A DNA stretch of 64,000 nt from Lomentospora prolificans (lineage: Eukaryota > Ascomycota > Sordariomycetes > Microascales > Microascaceae). Position 1 is the stretch's first letter, and every line of letters starts with the position of its first letter. The position numbers were made by a program, and so were the translations under genes. This document shows positions 1-11,321 of this stretch, piece after piece. Under the pieces are notes generated by a model, which was not told the origin of the DNA, made no database searches, and saw nothing but the letters and a program-made list of their open reading frames with translations. Where the stretch lies: positions 4,092,001-4,156,000 of the forward strand of contig JARFXM010000003.1 of assembly GCA_029532625.1 (NCBI GenBank), read 5' to 3'.

Positions 1-2
1 AC

Positions 3-2584
3 CGCTTCAAGCTTCCTCTACGTGACATGGGTATCGCTACGTTTGAGGACAAGGTAAGAGCGACAACTTTCTATATTCTCCGATCCATTTTCCTCTTCTT
101 TTAGACGACGTACTCATCTAAAACCTTGCGTCGTTCAATAGCTCCGGCGTGCTCTCCGAATCGCCGCTGACCAAACTTGCATCATCGAACGTTACTCTGA
201 CTCGGCCGGCACTTTCGTCCTTTTGGACCGAGCCAATCTATCCGTGTACAAGCAGCTCTACCGCGCAGCCAAGGCGAAGTCTAAGCTTAAGATTCGAGTG
301 GCCGTGGTCGAGCCGCACAAGCTCGACGAGGTTGAGGGCGAGGAGACTGAGGAGGCTCTCACGACTGTTGAAGAGGTCACTGAGCAGGCTACTTGCACGG
401 CCAAGGCTCCCCCCCTTAACGAACCCACCCCGCCGCAGCCCGAGTTCGACATGCCTATTCGCCCCCGATCTCTTGACGCCGTTGAAGAGGTGGGTCGTGT
501 GAAGATATCGACACGGGAGGGGAATGTAGCTAACACTTCACACCGACAGGTCCCTGGTGTCGACCAGACTGACCGTTCCGTTATGACTGATCCTTCCGTT
601 ATGACTGATCCTTACCTTCAGAGCATGGCTCCACCTGTCTGTCCCTACGCCGGCTCAATTCTGGAGTACCGAGTCTGCTGCAACAGCTGCGAGCGAACCA
701 TACCTGACGTCCACTACCACTGCACCAAGTGCGATGATGATGACTTTGATCTCTGCCTCGCTTGTGTAGAGAGCGGAATTACCTGCTATGGACCCGACCA
801 CTGGTTGATCAAGCGATTCAAGAAGGACGGTATCTTCGTTAGCAGTACCACGGAGACACTCCCTCCCACCAAACTCTCGATCAACAAGGAGGAGCCTACC
901 ATACAACCCTCGATTGAGAAAGAGGCATACACGGCCCCCAAGCCCGAAGCCGAGGCCAGCCCCGCCCCCCCTCCAGCTTTGTATAGGGCATGCAACTCTT
1001 GCGTTCAAGGTTCGTGACTCGTAACAGCGGCCCTCGCCCTTAAAGCTAGTACTAATGTCCCCGACAGAACGTCCTGAACATCATTTCCTCCACTGCACCT
1101 CGTGCGAAGACTTTGATCTCTGCACGAGCTGTTTCGCCAAAGACAGCCATGGTCACCACCCTAAGCACGCGTTTGTTCCCGCGGTTGCGAACGCATCCCT
1201 TCCCGACCATATCACCGCCAAGCTCAGCCCTGGTCGTAACCAGAGTCACCACGCCATTTGCGATAAGTGCGACAAGTTCATCCGAGGCGTTCGGCACAAG
1301 TGTCTTGACTGTCCCGATTGGGACTACTGCGGCGAGTGTGTCGCAGAGGCATCCACGCATCATGCCGGCCACCGATTTGCTCCCATCTATGAGCCGCTAG
1401 CCGAGCCTCCCCGCTTTACCTACCGCACCGTCCATGAGGGTATCTGCTGTGACGGGCCTCTTTGCGAGTCTAACCGCATCGTCACATACATCACCGGTGT
1501 CCGATATAAGTGCGCTGTCTGCCCCGATACGGACTTCTGCGCCGCATGCGAGGCCCATCCTTCCAACACTCACAACAAGACTCATCCTTTGATTAAATTT
1601 AGAACGGCAGTCCGTCACGCTCTTGTGAGCACTACGGGCATCGACAGGAATGGAAAGGAGATGCCTCTCATGGGTGATGCTCCAGCCACACCTAACCGCA
1701 GGCTTTCTAACAAGCCCACTCCTCGTCGCGAGCCCACTATCTCCAGCCCCCGGCCCGTGGTTAACGTGGAGCCTTCGGAACCTGCTTCCGTAAAGGAAGA
1801 GGTTGTTGAGGAGAAGACGGTCAAGCCTGAAATCAAGGTTGAGGAGACAACAGCTCAGCCCGAGGCGGAGATCAAGCCTGCCGAACCGGCAGTTGAGAAG
1901 CTCGGCGCAGTATACGTTCACGACACGGTCATGGACGGCACGATCCTCCCCTCCAACCACGTCTTTGAGCAGACATGGGTTCTCCGCAACTCTGGTGACA
2001 TCGCCTGGCCCGCAGGCTGTGCCGTCAAGTTCGTCGGCGGTGATTATATGGGTCATGTCGACTCGAACCACCCCGCTGGTATCTCTGAGCTCGTTTCGGC
2101 TTCCGAGTCTACTGTCTGCTACGATACTCTTGAGCCTGGCAAGGACTACCCCTTCACCGTCCTCCTCCGTACTCCTCCCCGTGAGGGCAAGGTTATCTCG
2201 TACTGGCGTTTGACTACGCCCGACGGCCTCCGTTTCGGTCACCGCCTGTGGTGCGATGTCGATGTCCGGGCGCCCAAGGTAGTCGAAACTGAGCCTGTCT
2301 CTGTGCAGAAGCAGGAGACGCCCGCTCTCCAGAGCAGCCAGATGGTATTCCCTAAGCTCGACAAGGAGTCACCTGTCGCTAGCGTCCACCAGGAGATCAA
2401 GAAGGAGGAGGAAGAGGAGGCAGCACCTCTAACTCCCCAGGATGTCGACTTTGACGACTTGGAGGGTGAGGTTTGGGATGGTTCCGACGAAGGCTTCTTG
2501 ACTGATGAGGAGTACGATATCCTCGACGCGTCCGACGAGGAGTATCTCGAAGAGCAGAAGCATTCATCTCCTCCAAGGAGATGA
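3..2584 (+). CDS. nbr1: NBR1-like selective autophagy receptor, 5' partial
   Basis: Exons 3-53, 142-489, 550-1009 and 1068-2584 give 791 visible residues; the first codons lie outside the window. The start is the middle of a PB1 domain (RFKLPLRDMG..., then IIERYSDSAG and LKIRV). Four ZZ-type zinc fingers follow, with CxxC pairs (CNSC/CTKC, CNSC/CTSC, CDKC/CLDC and a variant fourth finger). Near residues 564-690 is an NBR1 four-tryptophan (FW) domain with the Trp residues in TWVLRN, IAWPAG, SYWRLT and RLWCDV. The acidic C-terminus holds a likely Atg8-interacting motif, YDIL, preceded by DEE (about residues 769-772). No UBA domain is visible. By family knowledge the protein links cargo to Atg8 on autophagosomes, and the FW domain binds cargo. 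Introns 2 and 3 carry GCTAAC and ACTAAT branch points. Identity is very secure; only the N-terminus is missing. Confidence 0.93.
576..611 (+). repeat. 18-bp exact tandem duplication in the NBR1 coding region
   Basis: Two head-to-tail copies of an 18-bp unit (576-593 and 594-611) encode SVMTDP twice in the linker between the PB1 domain and the first ZZ finger. The reading frame is kept, so it looks like a recent slippage or duplication event without damage to the gene. Confidence 0.9.
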
Positions 2585-3834
2585 ATTCCGCAAATCGTTT
2601 AGGAGATGATGGTAGTCCTCTAACGTTTAATGGACACAGATTTACATGCGGCCTCGCTATGAAAGCAAGGTCTGGGATAACCTGAGAACATGCCCACTGT
2701 CTCATTTGGAATCAGAGCAGCCCTGGTTGTGGCGAAACTCCCTCGTTTCCTTTTTTTCCACTCTCTTTCCTTTTTTTCTTACAGTACCACTTGTCAGCTC
2801 AGACATGAGGCAAATTTCAAATCAGTGGACAAGCAAAGGCCGGTAGCAGGGGTGACTTCTTTTTTTAGTCTTTGGCACAATATCAGAATGGCTCCTGTTC
2901 TCTTTTTCCTTTTTTTTCCCTCTTTTTCTGTTTGGAGTGCCCGCAACAGGCATGGATCCGCAATTTCAGACCATGTTGAAAATTGGCACGAGGTGCATAA
3001 GGTTTAACGGGACGGATCGTATAAATGTATTTTAGTGCGCAGACTGTGGTGTTACTTGAATCACTGTTCGCGATGTGTATGGGTTCTATTCTTCATTTCC
3101 GGGTTTCCCTCGTGACCGTTGATGTTGATAGCACGATGACAGATTCAAAGGAAAGTGTGAATGAAGCTGGGCGACCGCCACTTGGGTTGCGATGCTGAGA
3201 CTGGGATTAATAAGCTCAGCCTGGCGACGCTGGCTGGCGGCCCAGGCGGAAGGTATTACCCCCGCGCCCAGTGGTGAAGAGTACAAGCCGATACAAGTAA
3301 GTCATGGTTCGAAGTCGGTACCGGCCAGCGCCTCCAGCCCCAGCCGCCAGCCAATGATGGAACGTGCCTGGCGGAGCTGCTGCAGGGATATGCCGCCCTG
3401 TAAGTTTCTAGATATGTGTTAAGTTCACTCTGACCTTGAACAATTTGGCGATTACAACGACATCCATCTGGACTAAACACCTCGACAATCGCTCTGGGCA
3501 TACTCAAGGCATTGAAACGGAATTTCTGGCCAAGGGCCCTGGAGCAGAATATAATAGCCCATGCCCTGGAATTTGCGGGCCTCTCTTTGACGCTTTCGAT
3601 CCATCCGCTGCCGAGCTCCCAAATCGACCCCGAATACACCAGTGCAGCAAGCCTGGGAGGTCCGAATCCATAATAGGAATTGTGCCACAACGCGAGGCCC
3701 GTCCACCGTCCACCGACCGCATTGTTTCCGTGCTTTCGAGAGGGGGAGGGCGAAGCGAACGGGACGTGACGAACCGCTGCGAAATCGAGACGTGTACATA
3801 TTGAGGATCGGTCGTTGCTCGCCACCTCGTGACA
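2585..3834. other. Intergenic: NBR1 3' region and ERV41 promoter
   Basis: T-rich runs at 2750-2930 suit the 3' UTR of the NBR1 gene. The remainder is the upstream region of ERV41. Overlapping open minus frames at 3256-3981 look like chance: low protein character and no family resemblance. No RNA gene or repeat recognised. Confidence 0.6.
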
Positions 3835-5118
3835 ATGAACGGCTTCGAGAAGCACAGCCATGGCCTTGACGAGGACAACTTTGGCGCAAAGGCCGGCAGT
3901 ATCGTCAGTGCCTTTGACGCCTTTCGTAAGTTGCCCATTGGCGTTCCCGCGCACAATACATTTCCTTTGTAAAGTCACCATCCGAGTACCTCTAGAGGCT
4001 AACGGCCCCCGTGATCACCAGCCAAGGCGAGGCCCGAATATGTAAAACGAACGTCGGGAGGAGGGAAATGGACCATCATCATGATGGTAATATCCTCGAT
4101 CCTCGTCTTCACCGAGGTAGGCCGCTGGTGGCGCGGCCAGGAGCACCACACCTTTGCCGTTGAGAAGGGTATAGGTCGCGCAATGCAGATCAACATCGAC
4201 GTCGTCGTCAAGATGCACTGCCGCGATTTGCACGTCAACGTACAGGACGCATCAGGCGATACCATTTTCGCGGGCATGTTGCTCAAGAGGGAAGATACAC
4301 TGTGGAGCCAGTGGGCCGACGCCAAGGGAATGCACAAGCTCGGCACCGACTCTCACGGACGGGTCATTACCGGCGCGGGATATGACGAGGAGGGTTTTGG
4401 TGAGGAGCACGTTCATGATATCGTCGCAGCGGGCAAGAAGAAGGCGAGGTGGCCCAAGACTCCCAAGATCAAGGGCGAGGCGGATAGCTGCCGCATCTTT
4501 GGGAGCATGGACCTGAACAAGGTCCAGGGCGATTTCCATATCACGGCCAGGGGGCACGGCTACAGGGGCGTTGGCGAGCATCTAGATCATGATGGTAAGT
4601 TCTTATCCCGGCCGGCAGTGTGCTTGAGGCTTGTTTGCTAACTCGTGCCCTCAGCATTCGATTTCTCCCACATCATATCCGAGCTGTCTTTCGGCCCCTA
4701 CTACCCCTCGCTCGTCAACCCTCTCGACCGCACCGTGAACGTGGCCAAGGCCCACTTCCACAAGTTCCAGTACTTTCTCTCTGTTGTGCCCACCATCTAC
4801 ACGGTGGGCAGCAAGGGTAAGCCCTCCAACACGATCCTGACCAACCAGTACGCCGTGACGGAGCAGAGCAAGGAGATCTCGGAGCGTGCCATCCCCGGTA
4901 TCTTCTTCAAGTACGACATTGAACCCGTGCTCCTTACCGTTCAAGAGACTCGGGCTGGCCTCTTCGTCTTCGCTATCAAGATTGTCAATGTGCTCAGCGG
5001 TGTGGTGGTAGCATGCCACTGGGGCTTTACGCTGAGCGATTGGTTGAAGGATGTCCTGGGCAGGAGGAGAAAGAGCACCCAGGGTGTGTTGGGATCCAAG
5101 GGTGAGGAGGATGATTAG
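3835..5118 (+). CDS. erv41: ERV41-type ER-Golgi (COPII) cargo receptor
   Basis: Exons 3835-3925, 4022-4594 and 4655-5118 give 375 aa, the usual length for the family. The N-terminus has the family motif DAFPKARPEYVKRTSGGG, followed by a first membrane segment (TIIMMVISSILVF, about residues 48-60). A long lumenal domain follows, and a second membrane segment (FVFAIKIVNVLSGVVV) lies near residues 325-340 with a short basic cytosolic tail (GRRRKS). This two-span ERGIC/Erv topology is typical. By family knowledge Erv41 pairs with Erv46, cycles between ER and Golgi in COPII vesicles and retrieves escaped ER proteins. The start is the first ATG giving the conserved N-terminus. Intron 1 (96 nt) contains GCTAAC and intron 2 (60 nt) GCTAACT. 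Very likely correct. Confidence 0.93.
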
Positions 5119-6177
5119 ATCGGGAGAAGGAGTTTAAAAAGTGAAGACGATTTTGAATTTCTCCTTTGCTTTCTTTTTTGGCGTCCAGGACGGATGGATG
5201 GGATTGTATTATCTTGCCTTACTTTCTTTATGTTTCCTCTTTTTCCCTGCGTTCAGTAGACGCCGTTTGCATTGTATGGTTGGTACATACTCGTATACAT
5301 TTTGCATTGTGTTGAAGTTCTGCGAACAGTGTCCTGCTTTTCCGATGCTGTGTGTCCGGCTTCTCGGGTAGGATATCAAACCCGAGTTGGGGAGCGCTTG
5401 GCCGACTGAATCCCAAAAGGCCGTCCGACCCAACTCGTCAGACATGAGCCCATCTTCTAGAAACGATCCGTCGCCCGGTGCGACTCCACGTTGGCGAACA
5501 GCCCAGTGCTCTTCACCACGTACTGCCAGCGCGAATGGCGTTTGGCGCAGAGAAGACAAACCCTTATGGTTGACCCTCTCTTGGATCTCTTTTTTATTTT
5601 TTTCCTCTTTTTCCTTTTTTTTTCCCGCCCTCTGTCGTGTATAAAAACGGCGCGGAAGAACGGGTGTTACGTCTGGAAACACGGGTAGCCGCGACAGCAG
5701 CGCTGGATTCGTACTTTGGGAATGGCGACATGCAAGGGCACGAGTGCGTGGGCTTCCTTGGTCGCTGGTGGAAGGGTCAGGATGGAACGTAACGAGGACT
5801 GCGGAGGAAGCAGTGGGATGATGTTCGGGTTTGGGACGTGCAGTTCGTGCAACTTGTGGAGATGGGCACTTTGGGTTTGGAGTGCTATTCTTACGGGATG
5901 CCCGGCAGACTTGCAAGTTCTCGTGAGCGAACGCATGATTGCGCATGGCTGCAAGGACCTAAGCTTAAAATTCGGACAAGATACTAAGCTACTGAAGACG
6001 ATACGTAAAAAGGCATAAGCGAGAGCAGGGTGCGTGCGTGCAAGCAAGAAGAGTATCTCAATAAGAAGGACAGGTGCAGCAGCATCCTTCCCAAACCCGA
6101 GAGATCATCAAGATCAACAACCTGGGTTCCAAGAGCGCAAAAAGCAATGCCCATCCCTCAGTTTCCTTCGTGCCGGC
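5119..6177. other. Intergenic between ERV41 and the Cys-rich gene (convergent 3' ends)
   Basis: T-rich tracts at 5200-5245 and 5580-5640 suit 3' UTRs. A 245-codon open minus frame (5209-5946) is low-complexity (lysine/glutamate run from the antisense T-tract) and unlike any family I know. Nothing else supported. Confidence 0.55.
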
Positions 6178-6558
6178 TCAACGACGGTGCCTCCCGGTCT
6201 TGACTTCCCTTTGGCTCTTTGGCGCGATGTGGCTCTTCCCGCCGTCGTCGTCGAAACGGGAGTCCCTTCTTGGGAGCGCGGGAGAGCAGACGCGGGTATC
6301 GCGGCGGGGACAACGTCTGCATGGATGGTAGACGTAGCCCTGTCCGCAGCAGCGGGAACACTGGGCGACGCTGCGTGGTTGGGGGATGGATCTATCAGCC
6401 GGTTGCCTCTGGATATATATATAGGAACAGATGAAACAACTAGGAGCGGAGACTCACTGCCGGGCGAGGCCACTGCAGCTGGGGCAGTTGACGGGTTCCA
6501 TGAAGTTGATGCATCCGCAGACGAAGGAGGCGTCCTTTTCATCCATGTAGGAGGACAT
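6178..6558 (-). CDS. Small cysteine-rich CxxC protein, unrecognised
   Basis: The gene appears only after splicing. Exon 1 (6558-6458) starts MSSYMDEKDASFVCGC and contains NCPSCSG. A GTGAGT donor, CTGAT branch point and GCAG acceptor define an 87-nt intron (6457-6371). Exon 2 (6370-6178) continues QCSRCCGQGYVYHPCRRCPRR and ends at TGA, giving 97 aa. The cysteines form CxC, CxxC, CxxCC and CxxC groups, suggesting a zinc-binding or zinc-ribbon fold similar in spacing to the DnaJ central zinc region. The tail is basic and polar. There is no signal peptide or membrane segment, so it is probably cytosolic or nuclear. Frame continuity across a consensus intron with CxxC motifs on both sides is the main evidence. 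An acceptor 10 nt downstream would change the frame and lose the cysteines. Function unknown. Confidence 0.65.
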
Positions 6559-9500
6559 GTTGGGAATGGTGAAGAGTAAGGCTTATAGCTCGGCAGACTG
6601 TAAGAAGGGTTTGTTTTCAGTTACCTATAAGGTAGAGGATTAATTCTACAAGTAAAAAGTCATACCCAGAAGATGATCTCACGATAGTGTCAAAATCAAA
6701 CGAAAGATGGGGACCATCCACACTCCTTTATATAGTTCTACAATATACACCAGACGCTTAGACTCGTGTCGTCACCTTCACATATATCCCTTCTCTATCC
6801 TTCCTTATCAACCTACTGACTCCTCGCACTTGCGCTCCTCCTCCTGCTACTTCATCACATCCGGCAGTGCTGTTCAAGACGGGGGAAACTAACGAACCGG
6901 AAACCTTGAAGGACGCGGCTTATCGTTGTGCCCAGGGACTCGCGAGCCCTTCCCTCCTGGGCTAAGAGCGGAAGAAGAAACCAGAAAGAGGGAACACAGG
7001 TTCAACACGTCTTAATGGAACCACAAAGGCACCACACATCGACACATGATCGGACGAGTTGACCAGTGTATGGTGCCCAGTCACGGAAGGGCCGTGACGA
7101 CGCCAAGGGACAGCCACGTTCACACCCTCCAGTGCCCATCCCCATGCTGCAGTTAACGGGAACGAGCATCGGAAAGAGACTCGAGGGTTGGGTAGATTCC
7201 GTATGTGGGAGGGGGGTTGTATGCGAGACACAGGATAAGATGACCAAAAAGCAGGGTCATGTCCAGCACCTCTTTTCACCCAAAACTGAGAAAGGGGCTA
7301 CTTTTTGTGGTAGCCGACAGGAGACGCGGAGATCAAGGGGTGTGAGAATACGGATTCACTGCGTAGAGGATGAGGGAGCAGCGTAAGCGTGACGAGGGAG
7401 GAAAGAACTGGGCTCGCTGCGTATGCGAGGTGACGATGAGCGGGCTGAGCTTCAGCTGATCATTTTCCTCATATATGTGTGTTCGTGTTATACACGAGTT
7501 CGGCCCGAGGCTACAATACTCCGCCGCTTTTATTTCCCTTGTGGTCCTCACGGCTTGGCCGCTAAACGTCGTCAAAGGGCAATGGTGAACAGAGAGCCTC
7601 CCAATCGGACTTGGTCGCGGATGGCTGCGTTCCTCATACACCTTCGGGGTCACTAGCAACGGTCTTCGGAGGCATATCTGATAAAAGATACGCCACCGGA
7701 GCCGATGTAGCGAAGGAACAGGGGGTGAAAAGACGCCTTTGAAAGAGTGGTAGGCCAATAAGACGCTACATCGGCGTCAGTTTCGAGCACAATGGTGGGC
7801 GAAAGAGAGATCCAGCTCATATGATCAAGTCGTCTGACTATGATTCCTCTCCAAGGACCGAGAAGTCCAAGATGCTAACCTTCAGTTTGCGGGCACGTAA
7901 ACTTCAAGAAGCCTCGTGAAACGTAGAGCATGGCCGTAAGCTGTGTTGTTATAATACACAAATCCTCCCTTTGACCAACGCGACGACTAGTCTAGTGGCT
8001 CTTGCTCAAGTTATTCTCGATACTGAACCGGGGAAAGATCCCGAGTGCCGTAGAACGGCACAACACAACTCAATATTTAGCGGATATAAGGGGAGAATGT
8101 GAACTAATAGGGTAGGCGAACCCTGGGCCGGCTCAGGACGACGGACCCGGAGGGACGTGGCGCAGTGCCTCACATGAAGGCGGCTCGCTTCGCTCCCCAG
8201 GCTTGTGGTACGCTGTGCGCAGTGGACAACTAAAGGGTATCTTTGGGATGTCAGAGGTCTGTCCTACGCAACTCTGTAGCCTCGCTAATGGAGCCTCCGA
8301 AACAGGAGCATACCAAGTTGAGGAAACAGAGAGACTGCCCTTCGTAGCCCGGCAGTTGGAAGCTCGGCAGACCTTCAGGAAGAGCGTCGTGATGGCCGGC
8401 ATGGTTTCTTTCTTTTTTTTCTTTTTTTGTTTTCGTCGACCCTAGCCTGTTGTTCGCAATAGCTTTGGGCGTCGTGCTGGTAAACCCTCCTTCTGCCTGC
8501 ACCTCCGTTCACGTCCTGGAGGACTTTGGTCTACTCCTCCAAAGGGGAGAATCGTACCCCTTTCCGTCGGGCATGGCCCGAAAAGGGTGGCCGCCTAGAG
8601 TAGATGGGACTAAAACCGCGTGCAATTTGCCAACTCCTGCTCTCTCACTGATATACCTGCCCACGCACTGCAAGAAACCAGACAGCGATCGTGACTCTCG
8701 CCAGATTACGCACCAGCCCGCCTTCTCCGACAATACAAATACATACTTCATTGACCCCTAAACTCATCGGTTTCAGCTCGACAGGGTATGTGTGTATCCG
8801 CTTGTAGGGCGCGGTGAGAAAGGAGCATTATTGACACGATGCGCTGTCCCGCTCCCAGAGAGCAGTACTCGCGGATGAATGCGCCAAGTGTCATTAGAGG
8901 GAGTGCTGAATGAGGCCATTTCGGCCCAAAATCAACGGGAAGATCGAAGAAGAAGAAGAAGTAAAAGAGGAAGAAGAAGAGAGACCAGCCCACCTTAACC
9001 TCTCCCCCCCCCCCAAATAGGCTTCAGCGCCACTGGGCCAATTGCTCTTGGCTATGGAAGGCTACTTGCATAGTACGCTCTGTCAAGACCGCCGGCGATG
9101 GAAACGCATCGTCGTGGGAGAGGCCATCCGTCGTTCAAGAGCTAGTTAAGGGGAACTTGTGCGGTTCACGTCCCCGAGCTCTCACCGCTCTGGGGCGCCA
9201 TCGTGAGGTCGAGAAAACTCCTCACGCCTGCTTCCAGACGGGACGAGATCAAAGGCAACAATCACGCGACAGGAACAGAATAAAAGGGTTGGTCCGCGCC
9301 TTGGAGAGTGGTGACAGCGAAATAAATGAAGGAGTGCCGGGGACGGCGTTAGTGACGTGGGACAGTCACGCAGAGAAGAAGAAGAAGAAGAAGAAGAGGG
9401 AATTGAATTGTTTGCGAGAGAATGACGGAAGCAATCATGAGCAACCTGTCCTCTATCTATTCCGGTACGACTCTCGCGCATGTGGAAGCCCATTTTGGCC

Positions 9501-11321
9501 ATATAGCTCGTTCATCCGACACGCGATGTGAACCTCGTACAGGTCTCGAAGAGCCACGTGCACTGCATTCTAACCGACCACGATGGGCGCAGCCTGCTAC
9601 CGGCCTGGGCTCGGAAGTGGTGATAGGATAAGAGGCCATACTTCGGGGTTCGTAACTTCTCCCGTGGGCATTGTGGCCGGAGTCTATCAAACAACCCGGG
9701 TGCGAGAGGCAAACCCAGCGGTGGGCGAAGAATTGTATCCGCTGACGGAGGACAAAGAAGGGGAAATAATAAATTGTACGATCCATAGGTCGGGAAGAAC
9801 CGAATGACTGGAACGGCACTTGCGTGGCTGAATCGGGATGCGATGATACATGGCCAGCCATATCGCACCGCTAGAGCTGGCTGAAACGACATGGATGTGT
9901 ACTAGAGTCACCGACCGAAATCCTGCTAGTGATTCCTTTCGTACATTCGTCTAAGAAGATCATCGCCATCACTTAGATGTTAATATGCCAACCACCACAC
10001 CTTTCCCACCAGACTTGTGGCGGCTTGTGACGAGCGGCAGCAAAAGGCGCCATGCCGGTCGAGTTTACTAGGTTGTGATGCGGATATCCTTTTCGTGTCA
10101 TGCCGGGCACCACGCTCATTTGGTTGCCGGCAGGGTGATTTTTGCAGTCCCTGTGTAACGGGCTAGGTGCCTCGAGGCGTGGCGTATTCGTGAAGCTGAA
10201 GAGGACGGAGCAAGGCCTAGTATGACTTCTTACCTCCAGTTGACCAGAATACAGTTCGGAGACTCCGGCTACCGCTGAAACTGCCTCACTGAAATCAGAT
10301 GTAGGAGATTGGAATGTTAGCAATAAGTAAAGGGATACCGAAGTCGAACATACCTTGGTGCTTCTTCGGATATGCCTTATTTATCGGGGACGGGTGGGAA
10401 CACCCAAAGGACTGATGCCTGATGGCGGTCCAACAGATCTCGCTATAGTCCGAGACCCATCCGTTAGCCATGTGTTTTCACGTCTTTAGTGTCTCCCCGG
10501 GGTTTCCTCCACCCGATGCATGTCGGCTCCGCCCTCTCTCCCTCGTAACGTATCATCGAAGGGTAGAGGTTGGGGTTATCTCTTTGGTGGCGTGGCCGAT
10601 CGTAACGTAGTTGGTTTCACTGAAAGAAGAGAGGTCTATTAAGTAGGAGCATCTAGTTAAATCTAACCGCCCTTCTTTAGCTCTATCACGGTTCATACCA
10701 AACATGCTTGTTGAATAGGCTGATATTAGACGCCAGACAAGCCGCCAGAACACCTTCAGATATTAGCAACGGTACTGAATACTCTGCTCTCGCTCATACG
10801 ATGCCCTCTTTGCCTTCATAGTGATTCGTAGATATTAGCCGCACAGCCAATTTGACTAGCTAGGACGGTGCCCAGTTAGCTCCCGTGAGACGGGCGTTGG
10901 CTACGGAGAGCCTGGTTGTGCGACGAGGCCTAGTCCTTGGCCTCGACATTCTCGTCCACGGATATCCGTAGCAACCCTGAGCAGGGACGTTTCTCAGAAT
11001 ATTCCCGTGCCTTGGTGGTGACAACCGAGACGCGTTGGGTTGTGAGAAAACTAAGGGTTTATCGGCTTCTCGACCTATCCCGTACGCTAAACTCGTTGCC
11101 GCAGTTTCGGTGGATGGCGTTGTTGCCGTGGCACATGTATTAGAAGAGCCGTCCATGAGATATAGCTGGGGTACTCAAAACGGACTGGCCCATCTGCCCC
11201 AGTCGTAAGTAGAGATAGTTGATATCCGAGCCATCTAGACCGAACCGAATCTCAGTTCACGCGTCTTTGCGTTCCTGTTGTGGAGCGTTTATGTTTGCAA
11301 GAGCGGTAACTGACGAATCGT
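6559..11321. other. 4.8-kb gene-poor intergenic region
   Basis: I find no gene here. The first few hundred bases are the promoter side of the Cys-rich gene on the minus strand; the last part is the 3' side of CEX1. Short GAA tracts occur at 8946-8960 and 9375-9395, and an oligo-C at 9005-9014. A 55-nt exon-like piece on the minus strand (10288-10234) is discussed as a finding. No tRNA B-box or rRNA signature was recognised. Confidence 0.5.
9375..9395 (+). repeat. (GAA)7 microsatellite
   Basis: Seven perfect GAA units in intergenic DNA; expected to be length-polymorphic. Confidence 0.9.

Noticed and set aside
1397..2242. 281-codon open minus frame
   Set aside because: Antisense to the ZZ and FW domains of NBR1; no family features.
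3256..3981. 241-codon open minus frame overlapping the ERV41 start
   Set aside because: Poor protein character and overlap with the first ERV41 exon. Two further frames are open in the same place, suggesting composition rather than coding.
5209..5946. 245-codon open minus frame
   Set aside because: Low complexity, includes a Lys/Glu run that is the antisense of a T-tract, and no recognisable motif.
6034..6579. 181-codon open plus frame
   Set aside because: Antisense to the spliced Cys-rich gene, which has much better evidence.
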